Shown here one piece after another: positions 17,937-26,680 of a DNA stretch of 64,000 nucleotides. The notes under the pieces were generated by a model. That model ran no database searches. It was not told where the DNA came from and saw only the letters and a program-made list of their open reading frames with translations. Numbering within the stretch: position 1 is the stretch's first letter; each line of letters starts with the position of its first letter. This DNA is from Acinetobacter modestus (lineage in GTDB: Bacteria; Pseudomonadota; Gammaproteobacteria; Pseudomonadales; Moraxellaceae). The stretch is taken from assembly GCF_014636095.1 (NCBI RefSeq), contig NZ_BMDV01000009.1, forward strand, positions 31,600-95,599, written 5' to 3'. Both the position numbers and the translations under genes were made by a program.

Positions 17937-19229
17937 TTACCAAAGTGCAAGCTGAGTACTATTGCCTGTCGTATCAACACCACCCAACTCAGCAAAATGA
18001 TATAACTGCCCTAAAAGTTGTCGTAATGGAGGGCCAGACTTCGCATGGGTATCCGTAATCACAATAAACTCAAGAACACGTGCACGTTCTGATTGACGCT
18101 GTTTACTCACTCGATAACGCGGTACATCTTGAGTTAACAAAGTCACTTTACCGCGCTTTAAATTAGCAGTAAGCAAATCTTTAGGCTCAATATTCCCATC
18201 AGTTGAATAACTAGTCAAAATATAGCGAGCATTAATTGTTTCCAATAACTTTTCATAAGCTTCTTTCGCATACTTAGAAGAGTTATAAGGACTTGGGCGC
18301 TCTTTACGCCATGCTCGATCAATTCCACTCTTAAAGCCTTTGGTATCAGGTGATGGTAAATCCACTTGATCCCATAAAGTCAGAGCATTTAAAACATGGT
18401 AGTTACTGCTGTAGGCATGCTGATTATAAGGTGGATCAAGATAGGCAACATCGACTTCGAAACCACTCATTTGGTTGGCTAAATGTTGTGCATCGACACA
18501 CCACATTTCAGCCGCAGGTCGTTTGGGATCACCAATCTCACAAAAACGGCTCGGTGTAAGCCATATTAATGACTCAATTCGTTCTAGAGCCGTTTGAGTT
18601 CGACCACCCCAACCCTGATGAAAGCTCTTAAATACACCACTGGTATTACTAACAAAACTTGCCGAATATAAAAGTGGTGCCAATAGAGCACTCATTTCTA
18701 CATCATTGATTGCACCTTGCGCTTGCCAAGTTGCGATCTGTTGACGAATTGCATCAATACGCATCCCATTACGGCGTTTGAAAAACAAACGGTCACGAGC
18801 AGGATCATACACATCATCATTACGTGGACAAAGATTATGTGTCACCCAGCCTTTGACTTCTGGCAATCGATTCAAATAGTCGATCGCTTTTTGATAGCCA
18901 CCTAATTCTTTAAATGCGGGTGCATCAACACAAGCTAAAATCGCATTGTTCAACGCATGGCTATACGGTTCCCAGTCATTTGCAATGACACGATAGCCGT
19001 TTTGACGTGCTAAACGTGAGACCACGCCACTCCCTGCAAAGAAATCAGCAAAAATCGGTGGATTCTTTTTCTTACTATTCAGTGTGCCTGTAATCTCAAG
19101 TGCTTCCAAAATGAGATGAAGCAGTCGACGCTTATTGCCTAAATAAGGTACTAACTGATGAAAAAGATATTCGTCAGTCGTACGTGCTGCATGACGACGC
19201 TTGTGATAAACCGATGGTTCTGGATTCAT
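17937..19229 (-). CDS. Orphan DNA adenine-N6 methyltransferase
   Basis: Class I SAM-dependent adenine methylase. An N-terminal GNKRRLL (31-37) and SAM loop FADFFAGSG (60-68) precede the catalytic DPPYNQHAYSS (265-275), the D12/Dam-type order. No restriction endonuclease gene is adjacent. The extreme C-terminus is QLALW (426-430), which resembles the sliding-clamp-binding motif and nearly matches QLSLW ending DinB in this window. The ATG overlaps the ribD stop codon (ATGA, 19226-19229), so translation is coupled to ribD. By position and family it probably corresponds to the A. baumannii adenine methylase A1S_0222 (AamA, reported to modify GAATTC and affect motility); that link is from memory and synteny. 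Its 430 residues include an insert between the SAM loop and the catalytic motif. Confidence 0.88.
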   Translation of the reverse strand: MNPEPSVYHKRRHAARTTDEYLFHQLVPYLGNKRRLLHLILEALEITGTLNSKKKNPPIFADFFAGSGVVSRLARQNGYRVIANDWEPYSHALNNAILACVDAPAFKELGGYQKAIDYLNRLPEVKGWVTHNLCPRNDDVYDPARDRLFFKRRNGMRIDAIRQQIATWQAQGAINDVEMSALLAPLLYSASFVSNTSGVFKSFHQGWGGRTQTALERIESLIWLTPSRFCEIGDPKRPAAEMWCVDAQHLANQMSGFEVDVAYLDPPYNQHAYSSNYHVLNALTLWDQVDLPSPDTKGFKSGIDRAWRKERPSPYNSSKYAKEAYEKLLETINARYILTSYSTDGNIEPKDLLTANLKRGKVTLLTQDVPRYRVSKQRQSERARVLEFIVITDTHAKSGPPLRQLLGQLYHFAELGGVDTTGNSTQLALW

Positions 19230-20326
19230 ATCATCTCTTGGATAGGGAGCAATCTTAGGCGAATATCTTGCCCAAGTTGGGTTACATCGACTAAATCAAA
19301 ACGCAATTGTTCTGCCATTGTACTAAATTCAGCATTGAACATTGCACGAGCAGATTGACCAAGTAAAGTCGGTGCAACATAACTGATCATTTCATCAACT
19401 AAACCTTGCTGTAAAAAAGCCGTTGATAAAGTTGCGCCTGCTTCAACCAACACATCATAAATTTGATACTGTTGAGTTAAAGTTTGCAATAATTGACTTA
19501 AGGGTTGCGGCGCCAATTGTATCACGCCTAAATCAGCAAGTTCTTGACGAAATGGTGTCATCACCATCACTGTTTCAGGATTTTTCAAAATCTTCGCTGA
19601 AAGTGGTAACTGTCCTTGTCGGTCGAGTACAACTCGCTTAGGTTGAACCACCGAAGTAAGATCAACTCCCTCCAATTCACGTACATTCAGCTCACAATCA
19701 TCTGCTAAAACGGTTTGAATCCCTGTAATCACAGCACCCGAAATTGCACGCCAATGTTGTACATCCTGTCTAGCGATTGCTCCAGTAATCCATTTTGATT
19801 CTCCTGAAGCCATTGCAGTACGTCCATCTAAACTTGATGCAATTTTCAAACGCACATACGGCGAACCCGTAGACATCGCTTTTAAAAAGCCCAAATTGAG
19901 CGTTTTCGCAGTTTCTACACAAAGTCCTGTTTCAACTTCAATACCCGCTGCTTGTAAAATTTGAACGCCTTTTCCCGCAACTAATGGGTTTGGGTCTGAA
20001 CAAGCTACCACGACTTTCTGAACCTGAGCTTTAACCAATGCTTCTGCACAAGGCGGCGTTCTACCATAATGTGCGCATGGTTCCAAAGTCACGTAAGCTG
20101 TCGCACCTTTAGCATGTTCGCCCGCTTGGCGAAGTGCAAAAACTTCTGCATGAGGTTGACCCGCTTTAGGGTGATAGCCCTCTCCAATCAGCTGCCCATC
20201 TTTGACAATAACGCAACCCACATTAGGATTCGGCTTGGTTGAATATTGCCCTAATCGAGCCAACTCAATTGCTTGCTGCATCCAATATTGATCTTGGGAT
20301 AAATGATTTTGCGTGAACTCAGACAT
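19226..20326 (-). CDS. ribD: Bifunctional riboflavin deaminase/reductase
   Basis: Catalyses the second and third steps of riboflavin synthesis. The N-terminal deaminase domain carries the zinc site: H59-A-E61, then C84 and C93 in PCAHYGRTPPCAEA. The C-terminal reductase domain starts near residue 150 (SPYVRLKIASSLDGRTAMASGESKWIT). Length 366 is typical. It is preceded by nrdR after 12 bp, the common nrdR-ribD order, and followed by the adenine methylase with a 4-bp stop-start overlap. No FMN riboswitch is visible upstream. Confidence 0.95.
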   Translation of the reverse strand: MSEFTQNHLSQDQYWMQQAIELARLGQYSTKPNPNVGCVIVKDGQLIGEGYHPKAGQPHAEVFALRQAGEHAKGATAYVTLEPCAHYGRTPPCAEALVKAQVQKVVVACSDPNPLVAGKGVQILQAAGIEVETGLCVETAKTLNLGFLKAMSTGSPYVRLKIASSLDGRTAMASGESKWITGAIARQDVQHWRAISGAVITGIQTVLADDCELNVRELEGVDLTSVVQPKRVVLDRQGQLPLSAKILKNPETVMVMTPFRQELADLGVIQLAPQPLSQLLQTLTQQYQIYDVLVEAGATLSTAFLQQGLVDEMISYVAPTLLGQSARAMFNAEFSTMAEQLRFDLVDVTQLGQDIRLRLLPIQEMI

Positions 20327-20338
20327 GATTTCTCTAAC

Positions 20339-20803
20339 TTATGCTTCATTTTCACGTTGTTGCATTTGCTCAATCTGACGACGAAATGCTTCAACATCTT
20401 GGAAATCTTGATAAACAGAGGCAAAACGAACATAGGCTACATGATCAAGTGCAAATAAAGCCTGCATCACAATCTCACCAATTGTTCTAGACTTTACATC
20501 TCGCTCACCTAAACGGCGAATTTGTGATTGTATATCACTTAAAACCGTTTCAATTTGTTCTTGGGTTACTGGGCGTTTCTGTAAAGCATGCATCAATGAG
20601 CGGCGCAATTTTGCTTCATCAAATGGTTCACTTTTTGAATCGGATTTAATGACTCGCGGCATCACCATTTCATAACTTTCAAAGGTGGTAAACCGCTCAC
20701 CACAAATCGTACATTCTCGACGACGACGGATTTGACAACCCTCAGCCGCAAGGCGAGAGTCGATGACTTTACTATCAGCAGCGTTACAAAATGGACAATG
20801 CAT
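20339..20803 (-). CDS. nrdR: Transcriptional repressor NrdR
   Basis: Global repressor of ribonucleotide reductase genes that senses ATP/dATP. The zinc ribbon is clear: C3, C6, C31 and C34 in MHCPFCN and CTICGERF. An ATP-cone follows (about 48-140, [25 protein letters not shown]). Length 154 is standard. It is first in a probable nrdR-ribD-methylase transcript. The terminator at 20882-20909 belongs to amt upstream and insulates the unit. Confidence 0.95.
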   Translation of the reverse strand: MHCPFCNAADSKVIDSRLAAEGCQIRRRRECTICGERFTTFESYEMVMPRVIKSDSKSEPFDEAKLRRSLMHALQKRPVTQEQIETVLSDIQSQIRRLGERDVKSRTIGEIVMQALFALDHVAYVRFASVYQDFQDVEAFRRQIEQMQQRENEA

Positions 20804-20881
20804 AATTGTGCGATTATTTACTCACTTTGCTTAAGTGTAGCAAAGTTTCTGCAATTGCTGAACTAGCACACGAAAGGCATA

Positions 20882-20909
20882 AAAAAACAGCCTTATTCGG
20901 CTGTTTTTT
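20882..20909 (-). terminator. Intrinsic terminator of glnK-amt
   Basis: Perfect 11-bp stem (AAAAAACAGCC with GGCTGTTTTTT) around TTATTC. On the minus strand it ends in a T-run, 20 bp past the amt stop codon. Confidence 0.85.
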
Positions 20910-20929
20910 AAACTTCAAAGAATAATGAA

Positions 20930-22342
20930 TTATTCGATACGTTCGCCATGTTGGCTAAGGTCAAGACCCATGCGCTCATCATCAGCACTTACGCGGATAC
21001 CAATCACAAGATCAATCACTTTAAGGATAATGAAAGTCACTACTGCGCTATATACCATCGTTGCGAGTACACCTTCAAGTTGTACTTTTAGTTGTTCGAT
21101 GATTGTTGGAGCAAGCGCAACGTTAGCAGCTTTAATGATTTCATCACTGTAGAACACACCAGTAAGAATCGCACCAACGATACCACCAACTGCGTGTAGA
21201 CCGAAAGCATCCAATGCATCATCTGCTTTAAGGAGACGTTTAAGTGCTGTAATACCCCAGAAGCACACTACACCACCGATTAAGCCCATGATTAATGCAC
21301 CACCCACACCAACGAAACCAGCAGCAGGAGTGATTACAACCAAACCAGCAACCGCACCTGATGCACCACCAAGTACTGAAGCCTTACCACGAACTAGACG
21401 TTCAACAATCAACCAAGAGAATGCAGCAGCGGCAGCAGCAACTTGAGTTACAAGAATTGCCATACTTGCACGAGCGCCAGCACCTAAAGCACTACCACCG
21501 TTAAAGCCAAACCAACCTACCCAAATTAAGCTTGCGCCAATCACAGTAAGAGTAAGGTTGTGTGGTGCCATTGATTCTCGACCTAGACCAGCACGTTTAC
21601 CCAACATGTATGCAGCCACTAAACCAGCTACACCTGCGTTGATATGTACAACTGTACCGCCTGCAAAATCTAAAGCACCAGCTTTGAATAACCAACCATC
21701 AGCAGCCCAAACCCAGTGAGTAATTGGTGCATAAACCAAGATTACCCAAACTGCAATAAACGCCATGAATGCTGAATATTTCATACGATCAGCAATCGAA
21801 CCACTAATAATTGCAACAGTGATGATGGCAAATGTCATTTGGAAAATAACAAACAAGCTTTCTGGAATAGTTCCACTTAAGGCATCAAATGCCACGCCAT
21901 TTAGCATTGATTTGGCAAAGTCACCGACATAGGCACCTGAACCAGAGAATGCAAGCGAATAACCAACGATAACCCAAATTAAGCTGACTAGAATTGCCGC
22001 AGAAAGGCTAAACATCATGGTGCTGAGTACGTTTTTCTTACGAACCATACCACCATAGAATAGAGCCAAACCAGGAATAGTCATCAACAGAACCAGTGCT
22101 GTTGAAACGAGAATCCAAGCTGTATCGCCTGTATCAACTTTTGCAACTGGTGCAGGAGCTGGAGCAGCTTCTACAGGAGCAGGAGCTTCTGCTGCTACAG
22201 TGACAGTTGATGCAGCCGCCGTATCAGACGCTGCTACAGTTTGTTCAGCAACGGGTGTTGATGCAGCATCTTCTGCCCAAACCATCGCTGAACCACCTAA
22301 GAGTGCGCCAGATAGACTGAGCGCCATAAGCATTTTTTTCAT
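20930..22342 (-). CDS. amt: Ammonium transporter
   Basis: AmtB-family trimeric ammonium channel of the inner membrane. An N-terminal signal-like segment (MKKMLMALSLSGALLGGSAMVWAE) is followed by a long Ala/Pro linker (about 30-70) not present in most AmtB proteins. Eleven membrane helices then follow, starting with DTAWILVSTALVLLMTIPGLALFYGG. Conserved features include the pore-region motifs THWVWAADGWLF and the pore histidines in the first half (VVHINAGVAG) and second half (FGLHAVGGIVG). glnK lies 67 bp upstream in the same direction. The order glnK-amt is standard, and PII protein GlnK closes the channel when nitrogen is ample. Confidence 0.94.
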   Translation of the reverse strand: MKKMLMALSLSGALLGGSAMVWAEDAASTPVAEQTVAASDTAAASTVTVAAEAPAPVEAAPAPAPVAKVDTGDTAWILVSTALVLLMTIPGLALFYGGMVRKKNVLSTMMFSLSAAILVSLIWVIVGYSLAFSGSGAYVGDFAKSMLNGVAFDALSGTIPESLFVIFQMTFAIITVAIISGSIADRMKYSAFMAFIAVWVILVYAPITHWVWAADGWLFKAGALDFAGGTVVHINAGVAGLVAAYMLGKRAGLGRESMAPHNLTLTVIGASLIWVGWFGFNGGSALGAGARASMAILVTQVAAAAAAFSWLIVERLVRGKASVLGGASGAVAGLVVITPAAGFVGVGGALIMGLIGGVVCFWGITALKRLLKADDALDAFGLHAVGGIVGAILTGVFYSDEIIKAANVALAPTIIEQLKVQLEGVLATMVYSAVVTFIILKVIDLVIGIRVSADDERMGLDLSQHGERIE

Positions 22343-22409
22343 TCGTGTCCCCCAACCTTATTTTGTGAGCTATTTCTCTTAATTCTAACTCAGCAAACTT
22401 TGTGCCAAT

Positions 22410-22835
<426 letters not shown>

Positions 22836-23023
22836 TCAGCAAGAGCTTTCTTTATAACCTATTTGGGCGTCAAGATGTAGATATTCAATCGAAAATAAGT
22901 TTCATTTGCTCCTGTTTAACTGAATTTAGATACTAGTGGCATCAATGCGTTGAACAGGGCTATGGGATTACTACAAGCAATGGTACACTTGCCTACAAAT
23001 ACATATAACCTATTGAGCGCTTC

Positions 23024-23251
23024 ATGATTGAAACTCTTTTACAAGCCATTCTTGAACAAGTTGACCAACCTAAAAAAGATTTAGAAAAAAATTTACGTGC
23101 TTTGCTAAATGAAAGCGTCGAAAAATTAGATTTAGTCTCTAAACAAGAGCTGGAGCGCCAGAAAATAGCGCTAAATTTAGCAAACCAACGCCTCGCTGCA
23201 CTGCAACAGCAAATGAATGCACTAGAGGAGATGGTGCAGAAGCAAAAATAA
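23024..23251 (+). CDS. ubiK: Ubiquinone biosynthesis accessory factor UbiK
   Basis: A 75-residue protein of the YqiC/BMFP family. The first 35 residues are amphipathic (MIETLLQAILEQVDQPKKDLEKNLRALLNE), and the C-terminal half is a coiled coil (LANQRLAALQQQMNALEEMVQKQK), the standard trimeric arrangement. UbiK assists late aerobic steps of ubiquinone synthesis with UbiJ. It is 68 bp upstream of comM in the same direction, an arrangement I recall from other gammaproteobacteria (yqiC near comM/yifB). Confidence 0.85.
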   Translation: MIETLLQAILEQVDQPKKDLEKNLRALLNESVEKLDLVSKQELERQKIALNLANQRLAALQQQMNALEEMVQKQK

Positions 23252-23319
23252 GCACTAGTTTAGCGCAACAACCAATAAAAATGATTAAAAATAAAGCACC
23301 ATGATGGAACAATAATAAA

Positions 23320-24798
23320 ATGTCTTTCGCAAAAATTTACACGAGGGGTTTATTGGGTTTACATGCCCCTCAAATCGAAGTTGAAGTTCATATCAGTTCA
23401 GGACTCCCCTCCTTAACCATTGTAGGTTTAGCAGAAGCCGCTGTAAGGGAAAGTAAAGATCGTGTTAGATCAGCAATTATTAATAGTGGTTTCTTGTTTC
23501 CAACCAAACGTTTAACGATTAACTTAGCACCTGCAGATCTTCCCAAAGATGGCTCCCGCCTAGATTTACCGATCGCACTAGGAATTTTAATTGCTTCAGG
23601 TCAACTTCCTGAAAATTGTACTGAAGGATTTGAATTTATTGGTGAACTTGCATTAGATGGACATTTACGCCCTGTTTCGGGAATATTGCCAATTGCGATG
23701 GCTTGCCAACAAGCCCAACACCGCTTATTGGTTCCTACTAATAATCTAGAAGAAGCCAATCAACTCCCACAGTTTGAAGTTTATGCTGCTAAGCATCTGC
23801 AAGACGTATGCGCACACTTTTTGGGCACTTCTCATTTATCAACATCACCCAAACAAGAAAATTTAACCAATACTCAGTATCAATTTGATCTTGCAGATGT
23901 CAAAGGTCAATTACGTCCTCGTCGTGCACTAGAAATAGCTGCAGCGGGTGGGCATTCTTTACTTTTCAAAGGTCCACCCGGCACAGGTAAAACATTACTG
24001 GCTTCTCGACTACCTTCTATTTTGCCACCACTCAATGCCCAAGAAAATTTAGAAGTCGCAAGTATTTATTCGATTGCAAATGCTCAGCATACTTTTGGAC
24101 AACGTCCCTTCCGTGCACCACACCATACTGCGTCAGCGATTGCATTAGTTGGAGGCGGTTCACAACCTAAACCAGGCGAAATTACGCTTGCACATTTAGG
24201 CGTATTATTTTTAGATGAATTACCTGAATTTGACCGCAAAGTTTTGGAAGTTCTCCGACAACCTCTAGAATCGAAAGAGATCGTCATCTCTCGTGCGGCA
24301 AGACAAATGACATTCCCAGCGAATTTTCAATTTATTGCAGCGATGAATCCATGTCCTTGTGGTTACGCATTTAACCAAGATAGCCGCTGCCAGTGCTCAG
24401 TAGAAAATATTCAACGCTATCAAAATCGTATATCAGGTCCATTATTAGATCGTATTGATTTACATATTGATGTGCCACCTTTGCAGACCAAAGAACTACA
24501 AGATCAAAGTCCGACAGAAAGTTCTACAATTGTGCGGCAACGCGTGATGAAAGCTTATGATAAACAAATGTTAAGACAGCAATGTTTGAATCAGGCACTT
24601 TCTCCAAATTTGTTAGAACAATATGCACAATTAGATGAAAATTCAGCCAAAATCATCGAAATGGCTCAACAGCGACTTAATCTCTCAGCACGCGCCTATC
24701 ATCGTGTACTTCGTGTTGCACGAACCATAGCCGACTTGGCCGAAAGCGATATCATTTTAACAACCCATTTAACAGAAGCCTTATCTTATCGAGGCTAG
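23320..24798 (+). CDS. comM: ComM, YifB-family AAA+ ATPase, intact
   Basis: Hexameric branch-migration helicase that extends heteroduplex during natural transformation. An N-terminal Lon-like domain (ESKDRVRSAIINSGF, LPKDGSRLDLPIALGIL) is followed by an AAA+ Mg-chelatase-like core with Walker A GPPGTGKT (218-225) and Walker B LGVLFLDELPEF. A cysteine cluster (MNPCPCGYAFNQDSRCQCS) comes next. The C-terminal domain ends LARTIADLAES-like. At 492 residues it is full length. In A. baumannii this gene is the main insertion site of AbaR-type resistance islands; here it is uninterrupted. Confidence 0.95.
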   Translation: MSFAKIYTRGLLGLHAPQIEVEVHISSGLPSLTIVGLAEAAVRESKDRVRSAIINSGFLFPTKRLTINLAPADLPKDGSRLDLPIALGILIASGQLPENCTEGFEFIGELALDGHLRPVSGILPIAMACQQAQHRLLVPTNNLEEANQLPQFEVYAAKHLQDVCAHFLGTSHLSTSPKQENLTNTQYQFDLADVKGQLRPRRALEIAAAGGHSLLFKGPPGTGKTLLASRLPSILPPLNAQENLEVASIYSIANAQHTFGQRPFRAPHHTASAIALVGGGSQPKPGEITLAHLGVLFLDELPEFDRKVLEVLRQPLESKEIVISRAARQMTFPANFQFIAAMNPCPCGYAFNQDSRCQCSVENIQRYQNRISGPLLDRIDLHIDVPPLQTKELQDQSPTESSTIVRQRVMKAYDKQMLRQQCLNQALSPNLLEQYAQLDENSAKIIEMAQQRLNLSARAYHRVLRVARTIADLAESDIILTTHLTEALSYRG

Positions 24799-24810
24799 AT
24801 AGAAAATTAC

Positions 24811-25506
24811 ATGAATCAAAAATTGCCTTTATTAAAACTAAAACCTAGCGACATTGAACATGGAATAAAAGTCGTCAATCGTACGAAACGTTTCATTGTT
24901 TTTGTTCCTGCCTTATTACATGGCGGCGAAGCACTGATTTTTCCATCACAAAGTCGTTACTCAGGTCAACAAATTAAGCAAGGGAGAGGTATTGTTTTTT
25001 ATAATGGGGTTGACTCTGCATGGCAAGCAGCTCTCGGTAATGGTGAAGACTGTATTATTATTAATGACATTACTCCATCACAAGCATCGTTGTTACTTGA
25101 AAAATATCATGCTCTTTTAGGACAAAATAAAAATCTGAACTTACAAAGTATTAAGACGCTTTTATCATACGCCAAACAAGAATTGAACATTATTGATTTT
25201 TATAATAAACGTGCATCCAGTGTATTAAGGGATACTAAAATTATTGATGAAAACAATCCATTCTTTATGGAAGTAACCAAACAAGAAGTTCACAAAGCAT
25301 TATATATTCCACATGGATTTATATTTGATGGTCCCGTCCAACAAGTATACCCTCAAGGAGCAGTGATGGTGAGTGATAAGAAAAGATGCTGGGGTGTAGG
25401 AACAGATGTATTTCTAAGAGGTTATCGAAAAATAGAAAATGGCAAAGAATACAATTTAATAAGTATTGAAAATGATTTTGGAGAAAGATTTACTTTCTCC
25501 AAATAA
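24811..25506 (+). CDS. Hypothetical protein downstream of comM, 231 aa
   Basis: No family recognised. The protein has no signal peptide or membrane helix. Its C-terminal third looks like a compact beta-rich domain (VQQVYPQGAVMVSDKKRCWGVGTDVFLRGYRKI). The ATG lies 12 bp after the comM stop codon, so it is probably transcribed with comM. Its codons are more AT-rich than comM's, which could mean later acquisition (impression only). A partly paired bidirectional terminator follows at 25519-25548. Confidence 0.65.
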   Translation: MNQKLPLLKLKPSDIEHGIKVVNRTKRFIVFVPALLHGGEALIFPSQSRYSGQQIKQGRGIVFYNGVDSAWQAALGNGEDCIIINDITPSQASLLLEKYHALLGQNKNLNLQSIKTLLSYAKQELNIIDFYNKRASSVLRDTKIIDENNPFFMEVTKQEVHKALYIPHGFIFDGPVQQVYPQGAVMVSDKKRCWGVGTDVFLRGYRKIENGKEYNLISIENDFGERFTFSK

Positions 25507-25518
25507 TCAAACCCATAA

Positions 25519-25548
25519 AAAAAGGCTGAGATATTGCTCAACCTTTTT
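25519..25548. terminator. Bidirectional terminator
   Basis: AAAAAGGCTGAG and CTCAACCTTTTT pair with one internal mismatch around a 6-nt loop. It sits between convergent stop codons at 25506 and 25565. Confidence 0.65.
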
Positions 25549-25564
25549 ATTAAATAAAATGTCT

Positions 25565-26353
25565 TTAAAAAGCGTAACCTAAACCCAAAACAACTTTATT
25601 TTTTTGCTTTGTTTCATCACGAGTATAGCCACCAAAGATATAGTCTAAGCTCCAAGTTGCACCAGTATTTCCTAAAGGATGTGACAATCCAAGAGTTGCG
25701 TGACGGAAAGCAAAATCAGTTTTGGTAACATCTCCTGCTTTGGCTTGGTAAGCTAAATACTCATCATCATCACCATAATAATAGGCTGCTAATTGAGCTT
25801 TACCCGTAAAACCACCAGCTAATTTTGGTGCATAGGTTGCTAGGAAATAAGTATCACCTTTATTTCCAAAAGTGACATTATTTAATAAAGTTTGTGCTGT
25901 AATACTCAAATCTTTATAACTTAAGCCGACAATGGTTTCATACCCTGTTGATTCCCAACCTGGATAATAGTAATAAACCGTACCGCCAATTTGATAACCA
26001 AGATCATCTGTAATCTTACCTTTATAACCAGCATATAAATCATTTTCGAATGACTTCTTATCTTCTTTTACATAAGTCGGTGAGGTATTAAAATCTGCAT
26101 ATGCAGCAGTTAAGGTCGAAAACCAGTATCCCAAATAGAATCCACTATCATGCGTATAATCAAGTCCACCTTGTACTGCAGGTGTATCACTTTCAGGTGA
26201 ATTTGTCATACCACGTAGATTATAACTAGATACTACGTTTACATTGCCTGTAATCGTTCCTGGAAATGGTAGCTTTGTTTCATCAGCCAAACTTAAAGTT
26301 GATGTTGTAAATACCATCGCTAGAACTGTAGCTTTGCATGCAAATTTCATCAT
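25565..26353 (-). CDS. TorF-family putative porin, copy 1
   Basis: Outer-membrane beta-barrel protein of the TorF / TIGR02001 (Gcw_chp) family. A signal peptide (MMKFACKATVLAMVFTTSTLSLA) precedes a barrel with family hallmarks VVSSYNLRGMTNSPESDTPAVQGGLDYTHDSGFYLGYW and a C-terminal aromatic LGLGYAF for BAM insertion. The frame opens 5 codons earlier, but GGGGGAA sits correctly before the ATG at 26353, so I start there (262 aa). The paralogue at 26681-27454 shares its start region and whole leader. Both genes carry sigma-54 promoters, and a 54-bp palindrome lies between them. The transported substrate is unknown. Confidence 0.85.
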   Translation of the reverse strand: MMKFACKATVLAMVFTTSTLSLADETKLPFPGTITGNVNVVSSYNLRGMTNSPESDTPAVQGGLDYTHDSGFYLGYWFSTLTAAYADFNTSPTYVKEDKKSFENDLYAGYKGKITDDLGYQIGGTVYYYYPGWESTGYETIVGLSYKDLSITAQTLLNNVTFGNKGDTYFLATYAPKLAGGFTGKAQLAAYYYGDDDEYLAYQAKAGDVTKTDFAFRHATLGLSHPLGNTGATWSLDYIFGGYTRDETKQKNKVVLGLGYAF

Positions 26354-26416
26354 ATTGATTTCCCCCATTATTTAGATATTCAACTGATTTATGTTCTAAA
26401 TTGCATCATGATGAAA

Positions 26417-26435
26417 TTTGCAAATGCTGTGCCAA
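26417..26435 (-). promoter_or_regulatory. Sigma-54 promoter of TorF copy 1
   Basis: Minus strand reads TTGGCACAGCATTTGCAAA. This is TGGCAC-N5-TTGCA, a full match to the RpoN -24/-12 consensus with GG-N10-GC spacing. The predicted start site near 26408 leaves a leader of about 55 nt. The same element, with one change in the core, precedes TorF copy 2. Confidence 0.75.
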
Positions 26436-26566
26436 AAGTAAGAATTAAATTAAAATTAAATATAAACTATTGATTGTAAATATTTTTAAAAAATATTTAT
26501 TTTATTCTTTTATTAATCAATCAATCTCTCACGATAAGAATGTGATAACAAAATGCATCTTTAAAT

Positions 26567-26593
26567 ATAGGGGCGCACATAATTAGCACCTAT
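26567..26593. promoter_or_regulatory. Dyad upstream of TorF copy 1, possible enhancer
   Basis: ATAGGGGC (26567-26574) and GCACCTAT (26586-26593) are inverted with 7 of 8 matches and an 11-nt spacer, about 130-160 bp upstream of the sigma-54 element. The inner part also reads GCAC-N7-GCAC, a half match to an NtrC site. It could be an activator site; evidence is weak. Confidence 0.3.
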
Positions 26594-26623
26594 TTTAAAT
26601 ATAAAGTTTTCGCTTTTCTTTTC

Positions 26624-26677
26624 TAAGAATGAATAAAAAAAGCCAGCATATATGCTGGCTTTTTTTATTCATTCTTA
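26624..26677. terminator. 54-bp perfect palindrome acting as terminator of TorF copy 2
   Basis: Bases 26624-26650 and 26651-26677 are exact reverse complements with no central spacer: outer arm TAAGAATGAAT, then A7, then GCCAGCATA. The core GCCAGC/GCTGGC with A7/T7 tracts is an intrinsic terminator on either strand. It lies 3 bp past the copy 2 stop codon. The 11 extra paired bases beyond the A/T tracts are unusual. Confidence 0.8.
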
Positions 26678-26680
26678 ATA

